DNA from: Glebionis coronaria | Lineage: Eukaryota > Streptophyta > Magnoliopsida > Asterales > Asteraceae | DNA length: 64,000 bases | Direction: 5' to 3' | NCBI GenBank assembly: GCA_025667525.1 | Contig: CM046876.1 | Span: forward strand, 530,388,538 to 530,452,537 | In this document: positions 1-12,463 of the stretch, in pieces | Position numbering within the stretch: position 1 is the first letter of the stretch | Layout: every line of letters starts with the position of its first letter | Made by a program: the position numbers and the translations under genes | The notes under the pieces: model-generated | Told to the model about the DNA's origin: nothing | The model's database searches: none | The model's input: the letters and a program-made list of their open reading frames with translations, nothing else

Positions 1-60
1 TCCTAAATTTGCTCTATAACGTATTATATTAAAATACACCGACACTTTCCCGCTACATCA
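1..60 (+). repeat. 3' end of the 5' LTR of element B
   Basis: These bases end in ATCA directly before a short A/T spacer and a canonical primer site, as the end of an LTR would. The proposed start of the other LTR at 46383 is TGAT, which pairs with ATCA as a 4-base inverted terminus. The rest of this LTR is outside the window. Confidence 0.6.
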
Positions 61-67
61 AAAATTT

Positions 68-85
68 TGGCGCCGCTGCCGGGGA
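68..85 (+). promoter_or_regulatory. Primer binding site of B (tRNA-Asp type)
   Basis: TGGCGCCGCTGCCGGGGA fits the 3' end of a plant tRNA-Asp with one mismatch, the class used by Athila-like elements. It lies 8 bases after the presumed LTR end. The first 15 bases match the primer sites of A and D exactly. Confidence 0.85.
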
Positions 86-699
86 TTTTGTGTATGATTC
101 TTTCGTGGAGATTTGTTGATCGTTGATTTGAAGACCCTTTCCGTCCTCGGAAAGTTTTGTTATTTTTCTATTAATATAGTATATATATCATTTTTCGTGT
201 TTTTTGTTATTAATATATTGTATTATGTAGAACAATAAATTCACCTATCTCCAAAAGCGTGAAAACGCAAACCTTAGATGGATTTCATCACCTAGCTATT
301 GTATTCGAATCCAAAACAAAAAAAATAAAGGAAAAATAGATAAATACTAATAAAAGTTTGAACTCGATTTATACAAACTATAAGGTGGGTATAAGGCGAC
401 GCGCTATAAAAGGCCGTCTAAGGAAAAGGTTTTTTAAATGCTTTGTCCCACTTCGTTTCCCCGCTTGCTTGTGCGTATATTGAGAGGGACGACCGATTAT
501 TGGTTTGCCAACTCAAGTAGTAATAAACTTATTTTTGTCTTTGTTTAGTTATTGAACCTCGAGACGTTTAGGTTTTAACCTACGTTTCATAGTCGACCGA
601 GGGTAGTTTACTTCCATAATAATTATCCTTACTCTTTGTTTTTATCAATCTTTGATTGATTATGAAAAATACCAAAAATAATCTTCTTAATCCTCTATC
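86..699 (+). other. Leader of B, no gene
   Basis: This is untranslated leader between primer site and polyprotein. It holds a perfect 7-base-pair hairpin at 137-154 (CTTTCCG, loop TCCT, CGGAAAG), 51 bases past the primer site. A TATAAAAGG string lies near 405 but has no other promoter support. No ORF of note. Confidence 0.6.
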
Positions 700-1909
700 A
701 TGTTTAATTATTTTCTCCTCGCCCTCCGTTGTGTAGGGTGTGGAGAACCGTTATATGGTCTTTTACCATGTCGGTGGTGTACGTGTGAGCGTTGTGGAAA
801 TGATTTACGTAACGATTTACGAGTTGGATTTTGTCCTTTTTGTAATGATATTACTTCATGTGGAAACCCGAATTTTTCAAATAACTCTCTTGATTTTTAC
901 CCACCTCCACACCCCACATATGAGACACCCTCTAGTGAGTTATGTGGAAACGATTCTCATTTTGGTGTTGATTGTTTGCATCGATTCCCGCTTAATTACG
1001 AGCAAGAACCGGGATACAATCAAAACTATAATGATAATTGTTATCCACAAGATTCACCGAGTTTATCACAACAATATCTTTGTTGTGAGTATTGTGGAGG
1101 TCCTCACGAGAGTTTTAATTTTCAACCGAGGGATCAAAATTTTTATGAGCCCAATCTTTGCTATAATTCTATTCCCTCCGGTTTTGACCAACCCCCACCA
1201 TATTCTCTCGATGTTGAAGGTTTTAAATGAATTGAAAAGTCGTTCCAACAAATAATGAATCAAGAACGTGTTGAAATTTTTGAAAAGAGCATCGAAGATA
1301 TGGTGCAAGAAAAGAAACGAATTGATAAAGAGATTAACGATATAACTAATGAATTGGGAATTCGAAGATATCGAGAAGAAATAATTGATGAGAAAATTAA
1401 AAGAAAGTATGAGATTAAGATTAGACAACTTTCATAAGATTATAATGGATTAAGCATTGAGATTAGAAAGAAAGAACAATCTCAAGAGGAAGCAAAATAT
1501 CTTGCTACTCGTGAACTCGAGCGTTATTTTCTTAATGACGATGATGATGATATTTTCGATCTCACTCCATCTCATGACATCACTACTCCTATTCTTGATT
1601 CTTCCACCGTGGAACCCGAAAATTCTCTTAGCATGGGGTACGAGCATCTTAGCACTATTTCAGAAACGGAATCAGATGAAGTAATAAAGTCTAGTGTTGA
1701 GATCCTTGTCCAAAACCTAAGATATTTCGATGGTATTTCCAATGGAACGTGTGATTTGCCACATTGTGATAACTCTCCTTCTTCCATTCACTTTGAGATT
1801 TTCTCCAACTCTAATGATGAAAATTGTGATGGAAATGAAGACTTTTAGTATGATACGAATTCTAGTGAATTATCTAATGGGGAGTTCTCCGATGAACTTT
1901 CTTATAAAG
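700..1909 (+). pseudogene. B polyprotein, part 1 (Cys-rich, Gag-like)
   Basis: One frame runs from the ATG at 700 to the insertion of C. It is cut by stops at 1228 (TGA), 1435 (TAA) and 1846 (TAG) but has no frameshift. The N-terminal 150 residues carry repeated CxxC pairs: CVGC, CRWC with CERC, and CPFC. Two knuckle-like motifs follow. ELCGNDSHFGVDC has C, C-x4-H and H-x4-C spacing. CEYCGGPHESFNF resembles the CxxCGGPHxxxxC knuckle of the Gag proteins in A and D, but its last Cys is Phe. A charged, Glu/Lys-rich stretch follows at about residues 180-260, then an acidic region. The protein continues in 10360-10745 and 44251-44847. I recall similar hypothetical proteins in Asteraceae genomes. 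Function is unknown; an RNA-binding or structural Gag derivative is the likeliest reading. Confidence 0.7.
1905..1909. repeat. Target-site duplication of C, left (TAAAG)
   Basis: TAAAG stands directly before the left LTR of C and is repeated exactly at 10355-10359. Ignoring one copy and the element joins B's reading frame without a shift. Confidence 0.9.
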
Positions 1910-3946
1910 TATGAGAAATCGTATTTTTCTCGGTAATTAAATTATTTTTTTATTCATACTTTTCGATTTTATAATATTTTACTTGTTCTATATACTTTTC
2001 ATATGTAAATCCTAAGATCTCCAGAATTTTAATTAAATTATATTTTAATTATTTTTCTGATCATTAATAGTATTTTGAGTACTTGTCATTTACAATTTAT
2101 CGACAAAGTCTATGTCCGTCATCGAACGTTAATATCCTCATTATGACATAGAAATAATTTTTTATTGTCATCGTTTTAATTTCTCGTTTTACAAGCATTT
2201 TTTTGTAATTTACCTTAAGCCTTTAAGCGTCATTCATTTATTCGACGCGTTAACGTTTATTAAATTATAAGCCCTCATTTATTTATTGAAATATCAAAGT
2301 GATCCGAATGTCGACGTTTTTATTTTATATTGAGCGTTTGTTTTTCATGTTTACGCATATCTTTCAAATCGCGCAATTTTTAATATATCGGCTTTTGATA
2401 ATACCCGCTTTTAGAAATTGTAGGATAAATCTTAACACATTACGATCACAAATCCCTTCATTTTTTTTCTTATATGTGGCGTCTTATATACTACTCACAA
2501 GACACGCGTCTTGTGAATCATTCTCATAGACATGTGCTTTAATATTTGCATGTCTTACCATATACTCCATTTAACATTTAATAATATTTTAGATTATCTC
2601 ATAACTTGCAAAAGGAGATAATGCATCTTATTTTTCTTATTTTCATTCGAATACTACAACAACAAAGAGACCATCAAAATAATTTTTATCCTATTTAGTT
2701 TAGATCATACATGGAGGTCTTATGTTGCAAATGGTTTATCATGGTTTAATTTCTTCATAAAATAATTTTCGTCATCAAAATATCATTTTGAGAGATCACT
2801 AGAGTTGAAATTTCTCAAGTATTACAAGGGTTAAAATGATTGGGTGGTATATGTTTGGTGGTTTGATCATTGATTTTGAGCAAGAGTTATTGGTTGATGG
2901 TTTTTGTTGTTGTATTCTTCACTATTTTTGTCTCGCTCGATCAGATGTCGACCGTTCGGCATCTCGTTTTTTATCAATTAGCGATTGATATCTCGTGAAG
3001 TCGTGAATCGGTTATTGGGCGTTTCTTCCTCGGTCTTTGTGTAACTGCTATATCAGGTGAGTTCATAGCCCCTTTTTACTACTTATACATTTTTCTAAAC
3101 GCGGGGTGAGATTTTAAATGGTGGAACACATTTATTTAAAACTGTATGCTATCCAGAACTTGTATGCTATCCAGAACCTGTATGCTATCTAGATCTTGTA
3201 TGCTTTCCAGAACTTGTATGCTTTCTAGAACAGATTTCTTGCTTTTAGTTTCCATAGCCACTGAGTTTCCCTACCATATCATGAATCGTTAATTTACTTG
3301 TGTTACTAAGCGCGAATGTTGTGGGTGGATCCATCGGGATTGACAATCCCCGTCTCGTATTACTTTGACACATTACATTTGTTTATACTTGAGTGTTTAG
3401 GCTGAACACTCACTAGGGGAACTTACATTTTGTTAAGCTTCGGTGTCATGAGCTAAATAGCAATAATATACAGCATGACTATGGATAATGTACATAGTCA
3501 TCCCCCATTACTTGTTTTACAAATGAATGCTTGTGTTCCACACATTTACTGCTAAACCTATGAATATCACTCAACTTTGTGTTGATGATATTACATGTTT
3601 AATCTCAGGTATAATGCTTAGTTTTGCTTGGATGGGAGCCCGTAGGATATTATCGCAGCTTGGAGATTTTTGTGTTACTTTTTTTTAAGTTTGGTTTTGG
3701 TAAAAGCTGTCAGAAGTTATTCTGTATTTTCAGTAACTATACGTTACAAAACCATGTTTAAATAGTATATTTTTCCCCTTATAAAACTCTAGGACCTTTG
3801 TTTAAAAACTCTGATGTTTATGATGTAATGTATATGTTTTTATTACGTTAAATTTGTGTCAACAGTATTTCATTGTTTCTTGTACCATGACGTGGAACCC
3901 CCTTTTCCGCCTAGTTGTTTCCTTGCCTGATTTTGGGGGTCTCACA
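1910..3946 (+). repeat. 5' LTR of C
   Basis: This LTR pairs with 8303-10354. It begins TATGAGA and ends TCTCACA: a 7-base inverted terminus except that the second base is A instead of G. It contains an 18-bp tandem array (3143-3232) and an inverted repeat with 8-base arms CACAAGAC/GTCTTGTG at 2496-2515. A TATATAC string at about 2485 could be a core promoter, but this is uncertain. Confidence 0.9.
3143..3232 (+). repeat. 18-bp tandem array in the C LTR
   Basis: Five copies of TGTATGCTATCCAGAACT-like units start at 3143, 3161, 3179, 3197 and 3215. The same five-copy array is at 9538-9627 in the other LTR. Units differ by single bases, mostly A/T at position 9 and C/T at position 12. Confidence 0.85.
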
Positions 3947-3949
3947 GAT

Positions 3950-3961
3950 TGGTATCAGAGC
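3950..3961 (+). promoter_or_regulatory. Primer binding site of C (initiator tRNA-Met type)
   Basis: TGGTATCAGAGC begins 3 bases after the LTR end. It is the standard plant initiator-Met primer site. Confidence 0.92.
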
Positions 3962-6900
3962 GATGGTTGTAGGGAACTGAGTCGTTTTCAAAACTTAGTC
4001 TATAACCGAAAGTTTAAATATTTCATGTTTCTAAGTGTCAAACACAAAATCTGCCGTTGCTGATCGATATCTGCGGGTAACTCTCTAATCCTTATTATTT
4101 ATTTTTAATTATCTTTGTAGTATTTCATCTCTTGATTACATTTTGAAATATTACATTACCCCAATGACGATAATTACTATCTCTTTTCGAAGCCTTTATG
4201 CTTAATGAATAATCATTAGATATTACTGTGATTACATATGCCCTTACAGTATTTCTTGAATTCCTGTTCTTGTGAATTGATCTTGTTGCAATGATATTAT
4301 ATTGTTTTGACATTTCATACTTGTATTCAGAGTGCGTATGCTGCCCACCTTTCATACTCACTTTTCTGAGTACTATTGCTATTTCGTTTATGCGCGATAC
4401 GACTGACCTCATACACTCGTTCGTTTTGAATCCCATGTTTTCTCAACTCACTGTTACATGTTGTGAGTATTCTCGTGATACCATTGTTTGGGATTAAATA
4501 AGTGTTACTTTCAATGAAATTATTGATTTTCTTTTTACTACCATGCGTGTTACCTTCATTGTTTAACTCTTTTAAGATATCTATTTAGATATCCAAATTA
4601 TTTCCGACCATTTGTGACTGGATGTTTAGAAAAAAATAGCCTATAGACCATTGTGTTGCTCAATGTGTCTCCGAAAAAGACTAAAGGACATCGTGTGAGT
4701 CACACATCTCGAAGCCTTTGTTGAATCTGTGTTGAATATTATTGTGGGTTTTCGTAACTTTGATTGACTTTTACGTCACCGTTTTACACGACACTTGTAT
4801 ATCGATCAAATATTATTTCATTGACCATTCTTCGTTTCGACTTCGATGTCCGTATATACCTTGAAAACACCATCATCATCTTGTAATTCATCATATATTA
4901 TGTAGCGATTGTTTGGAATACAATTCTATTTCTACAAATTTGTACCCTCCCTTTTCATTAAAATTCCTCGCTCCAGGAGTGCGACTTTTTAATATTCCAT
5001 TTCTTTATCGGTATGTCTTAGGATTTTGGAAAATCACACCGCCAAGAGACCTTCCTGCATTGCATCTTGAAATCGAAGACACGAATGTCATGCGCCGTTT
5101 TTGATTTCTTAGTTTATTATTAGCATTCTTGAACCATTTCTATACTATGTTTTTTCTACATGCTTAATTGTACAATTTATTCTCTTTCGTCTTTATGGAA
5201 TCCACAAGTCATGTGTGTACATAAATTTCGGGTCATTATTAAGTTTGATTAAATTTTAAGGTGTCAAAAAATATACTTTGTGCAAAAAAAATACAGGTAA
5301 TTTAACGATGTCGAGAAAATATTTTAAACTTTAGACATAAAAATATATTTCTAGTTGTTGAGACGTTCGTTTAGGACCTAAAATTCGACCTGTAAATCTT
5401 AAAAAACGAGCAAGTTACGCTCATTTGAAATTGTAAAATTTAAAGAACTTATTTTCTGCATATTTCTAAAATATCATTTTGTTGACAGCTTTGATGCGGG
5501 GGTATTTTCGTCCATTTTTGATCCGTTTCAAGCCTCGAGTAAAACTAGAAAGTTGTTCAAAACATCGTTTTACACCAAATTGCTTTATACTTCGAGTCTT
5601 GACAATCTCATTTAGTGAGTCAACTGGTCAGGTCTGACCCTAAAAGTCAAACTTAAAAGTCAAAGCTGATAGACTTTAAAAATATTGTTTGAAGCATTTT
5701 TGAGTTCGTTTGAGCTCGTAAAACTTTAACTAATTATATTTTACAACTAAAAACATTGATTACGTTTGAAAACGTTAAAATAATAACCTAGAGTTCGGCC
5801 ATACATACATATATATTGAACTTTTGGAACCAAGTGATTTGATAAACCAATGATGAACTACATGTTTTGAAAAATGTGTACATTTTTATGCGTCACTATT
5901 TACGTGTAAATTCATAAACTTTCCTAAAATAGAAACTTTACGGAGTAGTTGTACTATTTGGGAACTGATGCCCTACTTTCTTAAAAGTATATTTATGTCA
6001 AATAAATTTCGACATGAGCGCATATGGATTCTTTTATCTTCTCTTTTATAAATGACTTATTTGTCAATTTATCTTATTTTCTTATACTTCCAATGTAACA
6101 CTGATTTGGGTCAAGGTTTGAAGTTCTTATTTTCATTGTTCGTTATCATCTTGACACGTGTCTCATGACGATTCCGGCTAACCCATTCGAAATTCTATCA
6201 TCTTGTAACCATTATTCAGATTGTCTTATCGTTTACTCTTTATTCCTCTCGTGTTAACCACTCGCTATTTTGTAAGCTATCATCGTGTCACCATATGAAC
6301 TTAAAATGGTATTTTTTTGCGAAACATTTTACAAAATGTTCTACATTGGTCATTGTTTTACGATGTAATTTCACAAATTGTTCAACAATTGGTCTTGTAA
6401 AAATTCTTGTAACAATAAAATTGTTGATTTAAACATCTAACCAATTTGTTACTGGCGAAAAGTTTCATACACTATTTTGATTCCTGTTTTTACAAATGGC
6501 ATTATATATGCACTTTAAATCATATGATATGTAATACTGTTTTGACGAAGCCGAGCATCGCATTGCTAGTCTTAAATTATGCATGGCCTGATCACCTATG
6601 CGTAATTTAGAAGGAGCCATGCAAGGCCGAATAGTAGTCACCTTAAATATTTATTCAAGAGCCAACCTTTTTACTTATGTTCTTAAAAAGTTAGATAAAA
6701 CAAAGTTTTGACAAATTTCACATCTTATGCGAGTAGAACCAATTCACGACCTACACATATGAACCGTTATCTTTTCTTGAACAAAGTACATGCCTCAAGC
6801 ACATATTTCCTTACTCAACGAACTTTGTTTTACTTGTTATCTCATCATCCTCATGATATAATTCTAGTTACCACTTGTCTAATTTCTTACCATTGATATC

Positions 6901-8290
6901 AGTCTTGAAAGTTACAATGTTTTTATGCTTATTCATTGACCAACCTTCTCTATCTATTTTGGTAGACCTTTGAAACATCGCTAGACATGGACAATGATTT
7001 TCTTTATCCGTCAGGATGTGTGTTAGACTATACCGTCTTGAAATTCATTCGTGTGAACCACGTATTGATTTCGCCTCTCATTGCTAATGTTGTTCATTTT
7101 TCTGGAATTACCCTTAAGTGACTTCTTAAGAATTTTCTTTGATTCGAAATTTCGTTGTGTGGTTTTTCTCTTTAGATCGTGTATTGACCACCAAGAATTT
7201 AATAAGCCGTTGTTGGTGACGCCAACCACACTCGTGAATTAACCAGTTGCTAAATCCTTTGTTTCTTATTGTCCTTACCATTGATGCATCTATTCTATCA
7301 TGTTCGTTAAGAAATGAGTACAAATTTTATTTTATTCCCTCATGCCATTGCTTGTATACTAATTGTTGATTATTATTCGTTTCATACTCGTTTTCTATCT
7401 TGTCACCTTTTGAAAACCAAAACATGTCACATGCTTATCATTTGATGCATTAGACACCTTCTTGGATTTTTAAAATTTATAATAAATTTTTAAGAACATT
7501 TTACATATTTTATCAAATATTTAAATTACCAAAATACCCGTTTCAAGTGTAATGTCGGATTTATACATCCTCTTTGGTAGATTTATAACAAGTGTTTAAA
7601 AGGATGTCAAGCTGTATCCTTTAAAGCATTTGATTAAACTATACTTTACTTAAAACCTAATGAAATTATCAATTTAATTTATAATTTCTAACAATGATTC
7701 TAAATAATTTGGAAACTTGATTTTCTCTAATGGTAATGATAAACCTGAGTTTTTTTAACAATAATTTCATACAGTCATCCAAAAGCTCTTAAGCTGATCG
7801 AAATAATTAATTGAACTGAGTTACTTTTACTTTGAAATCCTTATCAAGAAAATACTTAAGCTGAGTTTGAAAGTAGTACCAAATCAGAAAAATAGTTGTG
7901 ACAACTTGTAAACCAAATGTCTATATGTAATTCATATTTTCCCTCTATTTTCTACTAAGTAAATTGTCATGTTTTACAATTTGCGCGATTTGCGATTCCT
8001 TGATTAACAATCTTGATTCATTTTGGTGCACCTTATTCGTTTAAGAAGTTCTTGTGTGCATTCTATCTCATGATATTTCTCTGTATTGAAAGGTCATTAT
8101 TATAATCCAAGTTGAAAATTTATTCGAAAAGGAGTTAACAAAAACTGAAGCGTAGTGAATTCCAATCGTTAAGGTACGACGTGGTGCAGAAATTACCTAG
8201 GAAGCAGTGAATCAATTCTACACTATGTATCCCCTTTTGTTTGCATTTTTTCCTGTCTCCAGTGGAACTCTGGGGGACCAGAGTTCCTTT
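3962..8290 (+). other. Non-coding interior of C
   Basis: All frames are broken into short AT-rich pieces with no recognisable domain. A hairpin at 6573-6609 has 14-base arms that pair fully if two G-U pairs are allowed, with a 9-base loop. A small cluster of GTCAA/GTCTGAC words lies at 5620-5670. I see nothing else. Confidence 0.7.
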
Positions 8291-8302
8291 AGGGGGGTCG
8301 AC
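8291..8302 (+). promoter_or_regulatory. Polypurine tract of C
   Basis: AGGGGGGTCGAC ends exactly at the right LTR, the expected place for plus-strand priming. Confidence 0.8.
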
Positions 8303-10354
8303 TATGAGAACTCGTATTTTTCTCAGTAATTAAATTATTTTTTTATTCATACTTTTCGATTTTATAATATTTTACTTGTTCTATATACTTTTCGTATGTA
8401 AATCCTGAGATCTCCATAATTTTAATTAAATTATATTTTAATTATTTTTCTGATCATTAATAGTATTTTGAGTACTTGTCATTTAAAATTTATCGACAAA
8501 GTCTATGTCCGTCATCGACCGTTAATATCCTCATTATGACATAGAAATAATTTTTTATTGTCTTCGTTTTAATTTCTCGTTTTACAAGCATTTTTTTGTA
8601 ATTTACCTTAAGCCTTTAAGCGTCATTCATTTATTCGACGCGTTAACGTTTATTAAATTATAAGCCCTCATTTATTTATTGAAATATCAATGTGATCCGA
8701 ATGTCGACGTTTTTATTTTATATTGAGCGTTTATTTTTCATGTTTTACGCATATCTTTCAAATCGCGTAATTTTTAATATATCGGCTTTTGATAATACCC
8801 GCTTTTACAAATTGTAGGATAAATCTTAACACATTAAGATCACAAATCCCTTCAATTTTTTTTTTCTTATATGTGGCGTCTTATATACTACCCACAAGAC
8901 ACGCGTCTTGTGAATCATTCTCATAGTCATGTGCTTTGAAATTTGCATGTCTTACCATATACTCCATTTAACATTTAATAATATTTTAGATTATCTCATA
9001 ACATGCAAAAGGAGATAATGCATCTTATTTTTCTTATTTTCATTCGAATACTACAACAACAAAGAGACCATCAATTTTTTTTATCCTATTTAGTTTAGAT
9101 CATACATTGAGGTCTTATGTTGCAAATGGTTTATCATGGTTTAATTTCTTCATAAAATAATTTTCGTCATCAAAATATCATTTTGAGAGATCACTAGAGT
9201 TGAAATTTCTCAAGTATTAAAAGGGTTAAAATGATTGGGTGGTATATGTTTGGTGGTTTGATCATTGATTTTGAGCAAGAGTTATTGGTTGATGGTTTTT
9301 GTTGTTGTATTCTTCACTATTTTTGTCTCGCTCAATCAGATGTCGACCGTTCGGCATCTCGTTTTTGATCAATTAGCGATTGATATCTCGTGAAGTCGTG
9401 AATCGGTTATTGGGCGTTTGTTCCTCGGTCTTTGTGTAACTGCTATATCAGGTGAGTTCATAGCCCCTTTTTACTACTTATACATTTTTCTAAACGCGGG
9501 GTGAGATTTTACATGGTGGAACACATTTATTTAAAACTGTATGCTATGCAGAACTTGTATGCTATCCAGAACTTGTATGCTATCCAGATCTTGTATGCTT
9601 TCTAGAACTTGTATGCTTTCTAGAACATATTTCAGTTATATTTATTGCTTTTAGTTTCCATAGCCACTGAGTTTCCCTACCATATCATGAACCGTTAATT
9701 TACTTGTGTTACTAAGCGCGAATGTTGTGGGTGGATCCATCGGGATTGACAATCCCCGTCTCGTATTACTTTGACGCATTACATTTGTTTATACTTGAGT
9801 GTTTAGGCTGAACACTCACTAGGGGAACTTACATTTTGTTAAGTTTCGGTGTCATGAGCTAAATAGCAATAATATACATCATGACTATGGATAATGTACA
9901 TAGTCATCCCCCCCATTACTTGTTTTACAAATGAATGGTTGTGTTCCACACATTTACTGTGAAACCTATGAATATCACTCAACTTTGTGTTGATGATTTT
10001 ACATGTTTAATCTCAGGTATAATGCTTAGTTTTGCTTGGATGGGAGCCCGCAGGATATTATCGCAGCTTGGAGATTTTTGTGTTACTTTTTTTTATGTTT
10101 GGTTTTGGTAAAAGCTGTCAGAAGTTATTCTGTACTTTCAGTAACTATATGTTACAAAACCATGTTTAAACAGTAGATTTTTCTGCTTATAAAACTCTGG
10201 GACCTTTGTTTAAAAACTCTGATGTTTATGATGTAATGTATCTGTTTTTATTACGTCAAGTTTGTGTCAATATTATTTCATTGTTTCTTGTACCATGACG
10301 TGGAACCCCCTTTGCCGCCTAGTTGTTTCCTTGCTTGATTTTGGGGGTCTCACA
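8303..10354 (+). repeat. 3' LTR of C
   Basis: This is a near copy of 1910-3946 (2052 against 2037 bp), with the same TATGAGA start and TCTCACA end. Single-base changes are spread evenly. The clearest indel is an 11-base length difference near 9640. Confidence 0.9.
9538..9627 (+). repeat. 18-bp tandem array, second LTR copy
   Basis: Five 18-bp units matching 3143-3232 in phase and number. Sequence changes between the two arrays are point substitutions only. Confidence 0.85.
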
Positions 10355-10359
10355 TAAAG
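10355..10359. repeat. Target-site duplication of C, right (TAAAG)
   Basis: Exact copy of 1905-1909, directly after the TCTCACA end of the right LTR. Confidence 0.9.
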
Positions 10360-10745
10360 ATGACATTCCCGACTCGGATTATGAGGGGTTTCATGATGAA
10401 CCTACTTTTCTTCACCCATTTCCATCAGGAAATGAGGATGATAGTGATCCAGTTTTTGAGAGGTTCACCTTTGAGCTTACTCCTTTAGACCAATTTCCAC
10501 CGAGAAATGAGGTTGATTTGACTATTCTGATCCTTGAGAAGTTCACCGATGAACTTAGTCATTTAGAGGTGGAAGACGTGATACTTCGAGAAAAATGATC
10601 AAACGTCTATCTTCTCATTTCTAAAATCGAAGCTTTGAATTCTAAACCTATTACCAAGTGTTTCTCTCCATCTCCTATCCCCGTTGAGGATAGTGATCCG
10701 CTTATGGAAAAAATTGACACTTTTCTTGCTTCGGATGATTCAATA
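10360..10745 (+). pseudogene. B polyprotein, part 2
   Basis: This 386-base piece continues the frame of 700-1909 without a shift and leads on to 44251. It encodes acidic sequence rich in Asp, Glu, Pro and Phe (for example DSDYEGFHDEPTF), with one TGA at 10596-10598. It ends at the TSD of element A (10741-10745), inside a segment that reads EDSDPLMEKIDTFLASDD. No catalytic motif is present. Its only supported identity is the middle of B's Gag-like polyprotein. Confidence 0.72.
10741..10745. repeat. Target-site duplication of A, left (CAATA)
   Basis: CAATA directly precedes the TGATA terminus of A. It is repeated exactly at 44246-44250 after the TATCA terminus. Confidence 0.92.
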
Positions 10746-11065
10746 TGATACTTTGATTTTCATTGGTTCGGATTAATCTCGGAATCCTCTCGAATTGATC
10801 ATGGTTCTAAGTGGAATAATTGTTCTTGGTTACGAAAAAGGGTTTGGTTTTGGTTATCTAAATTTTAAACTAAATGCAAGTAATTAAAATTGTCGTTAAG
10901 TAAAATTAGAAGTCTTAAAATTAAACTACAAATAAGAGCGTGCAACTTTTGAAATTAAAACTTAACAATTCAAAAACTTAAAAACAAGTTTGAAATAAAC
11001 TAAGTAAAAGAGTGGGAAAAACTAGATTTGAAAAATTAAGCAAAAACAAAACACAGACCTGAGTC

Positions 11066-11409
11066 CGATCGTAATGCGATCGTACTCAAAAGTAATCTAG
11101 ATCGCAACGCGATCGTATCCAACACAACACGATGGATCGTGTTCACCAGATCGCACTCAATGCGATAATAACCAAGGATTGGATACTCACCAGTACGATG
11201 GAAGAAGGGCGATCGTACTAACAGATCGCAACCACGATCGCAACTAGTGATCGTGGTCTTGATCGTGGTTCCGGATCGTAACAACTGATCGCACTCAATG
11301 CGATCGAAGCAGGGAAAAGAGACCCGATCGCACCCCAGATCGAAGTAAGTGATCGTGGGCGTGGATCGTACCAGGGAAGGGACAAACCGATCGCACTCAA
11401 TGCAATTGT
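11066..11409. repeat. GATCG/CGATCG motif island in the A LTR
   Basis: About 20 GATCG-type words (GATCGCA, CGATCGTA, GATCGTGG) are packed into 340 bases. Several form the inverted repeat GATCGCA-CTCAA-TGCGATC, for example near 11287. Relative to the minus-strand TATA box the island lies about 0.6 to 0.9 kb downstream, in transcribed R/U5. Confidence 0.8.
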
Positions 11410-11992
11410 ATCAAGTAAAACCTACTGAGATGGGAAAGGCGTCCAAAATGAAATAAGCTTAAACCAATAAGCAGGAACCAATAAGCATTTTTCAAACTGT
11501 TAAAAGAGTAAATAAGCACAAATCACAAAACTTTTGAAATTTAAACATTCAAACTTCCACAAAACAAACTTAAGAGAAATGAATCTTTAGGAAAACTTAA
11601 AAGGTAAATAAGCCAAAATCAACGAATAAGCCAATAAGCATCGAGAGTTTATAGGCTCAAACGTCTTAAAGCTTATGCTGGAACGAAAGATATGAACTTT
11701 CTTAAAACAAATCCTCAAATTCAATCAGGAATCATGAAGGATTCAGACCAAGATTAAGGATTCGGATCAAAAACTAAGCAAAATTTAGAAATGTAGAAGG
11801 AGAATAAAGAACTTAAAAGCTTAACTTGAATTAGATTAATGAAATCCAAAATACAAAAATCTTAAAACTTGAAATGTAAAAATGGAGAAAAGAAAAATCT
11901 TAGTGAGAGAAAGTTAAGAACTTTCTCTCTCTAAAACTAGAGAAAATGAAAAACTAAAAGCTAACTAGTCTCCAAAATGGTGAAGTGAAGTC

Positions 11993-12002
11993 CTATTTAT
12001 AG
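11993..12002 (-). promoter_or_regulatory. TATA box of A, 3' LTR copy
   Basis: CTATAAATAG reads on the minus strand. The same string stands in the 5' LTR, where it would drive A's transcript. Transcription would run toward lower coordinates. Confidence 0.7.
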
Positions 12003-12463
12003 GCGTGTGCTTGTGGGCTTGTGAATGGGCTTTGTTTTTGGGATTCTTTTCTTCTTTCTTCTTTAGTCTTTTACGCTTCTTAAAATAAACGTTTCCAACT
12101 TTGGATTTTGAGAAGTGTCGGTGAATAATTCCAACTCGTCTTATAATCTTTTGTTTAATAGACTCGAGTTCTTCGACATATATGAATCTTCCATCTTTGG
12201 CCCTTTTCTTAGATAAATCTTCAAATAGGCACAAGGACTTCAAATCTTTTGCATCTCTTGGACAATAGACTTCGTCTTGAGTCTTTTTCCTCGATAAAAC
12301 TCGTGCAATCCCATGTTTTCTTCAATATTCATCCGGTTGACTCTGAAAACACAATAAATACAAAAACCACGCATAATTCCAAACAAATGATATTAAATAC
12401 GTGTTTTGGTCTTGTTTTAGCTAGAAATAAGTGGCAAAAGGATGGGTGTTTTCACACCTATCA

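Larger units (their letters stand above)
1910..10354 (+). mobile_element. Element C: large non-coding LTR retrotransposon derivative
   Basis: C has two LTRs of about 2.04 kb, an initiator-Met-tRNA primer site, a polypurine tract and exact 5-bp TSDs. Its 4.36-kb interior has no protein with recognisable Gag or Pol motifs, so it is a LARD-like non-autonomous element. The LTRs differ at about 54 positions by eye, plus a few short indels (near 2.7%). Its parent family cannot be named from coding sequence. The LTR end (GGGGGTCTCACA) and primer site resemble chromovirus-type gypsy elements, which is only a hint. Confidence 0.88.
10746..12463 (-). repeat. 3' LTR of A
   Basis: This is 1718 bp with canonical ends, TGATA on the left and TATCA on the right. 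It pairs with 42525-44245. It carries a GATCG motif island (11066-11409) and a TATA box on the minus strand (11993-12002). Confidence 0.93.

Noticed and set aside
400..420. TATAAAAGG in B's leader as a promoter
   Set aside because: It lies downstream of the primer site and no other promoter mark or ORF pattern supports it.
3600..3660. GCTTGGATGGGAGCCC string in the C LTR resembling part of 5S rRNA
   Set aside because: Only a short partial likeness; the rest of a 5S gene is missing and it occurs in both LTRs.
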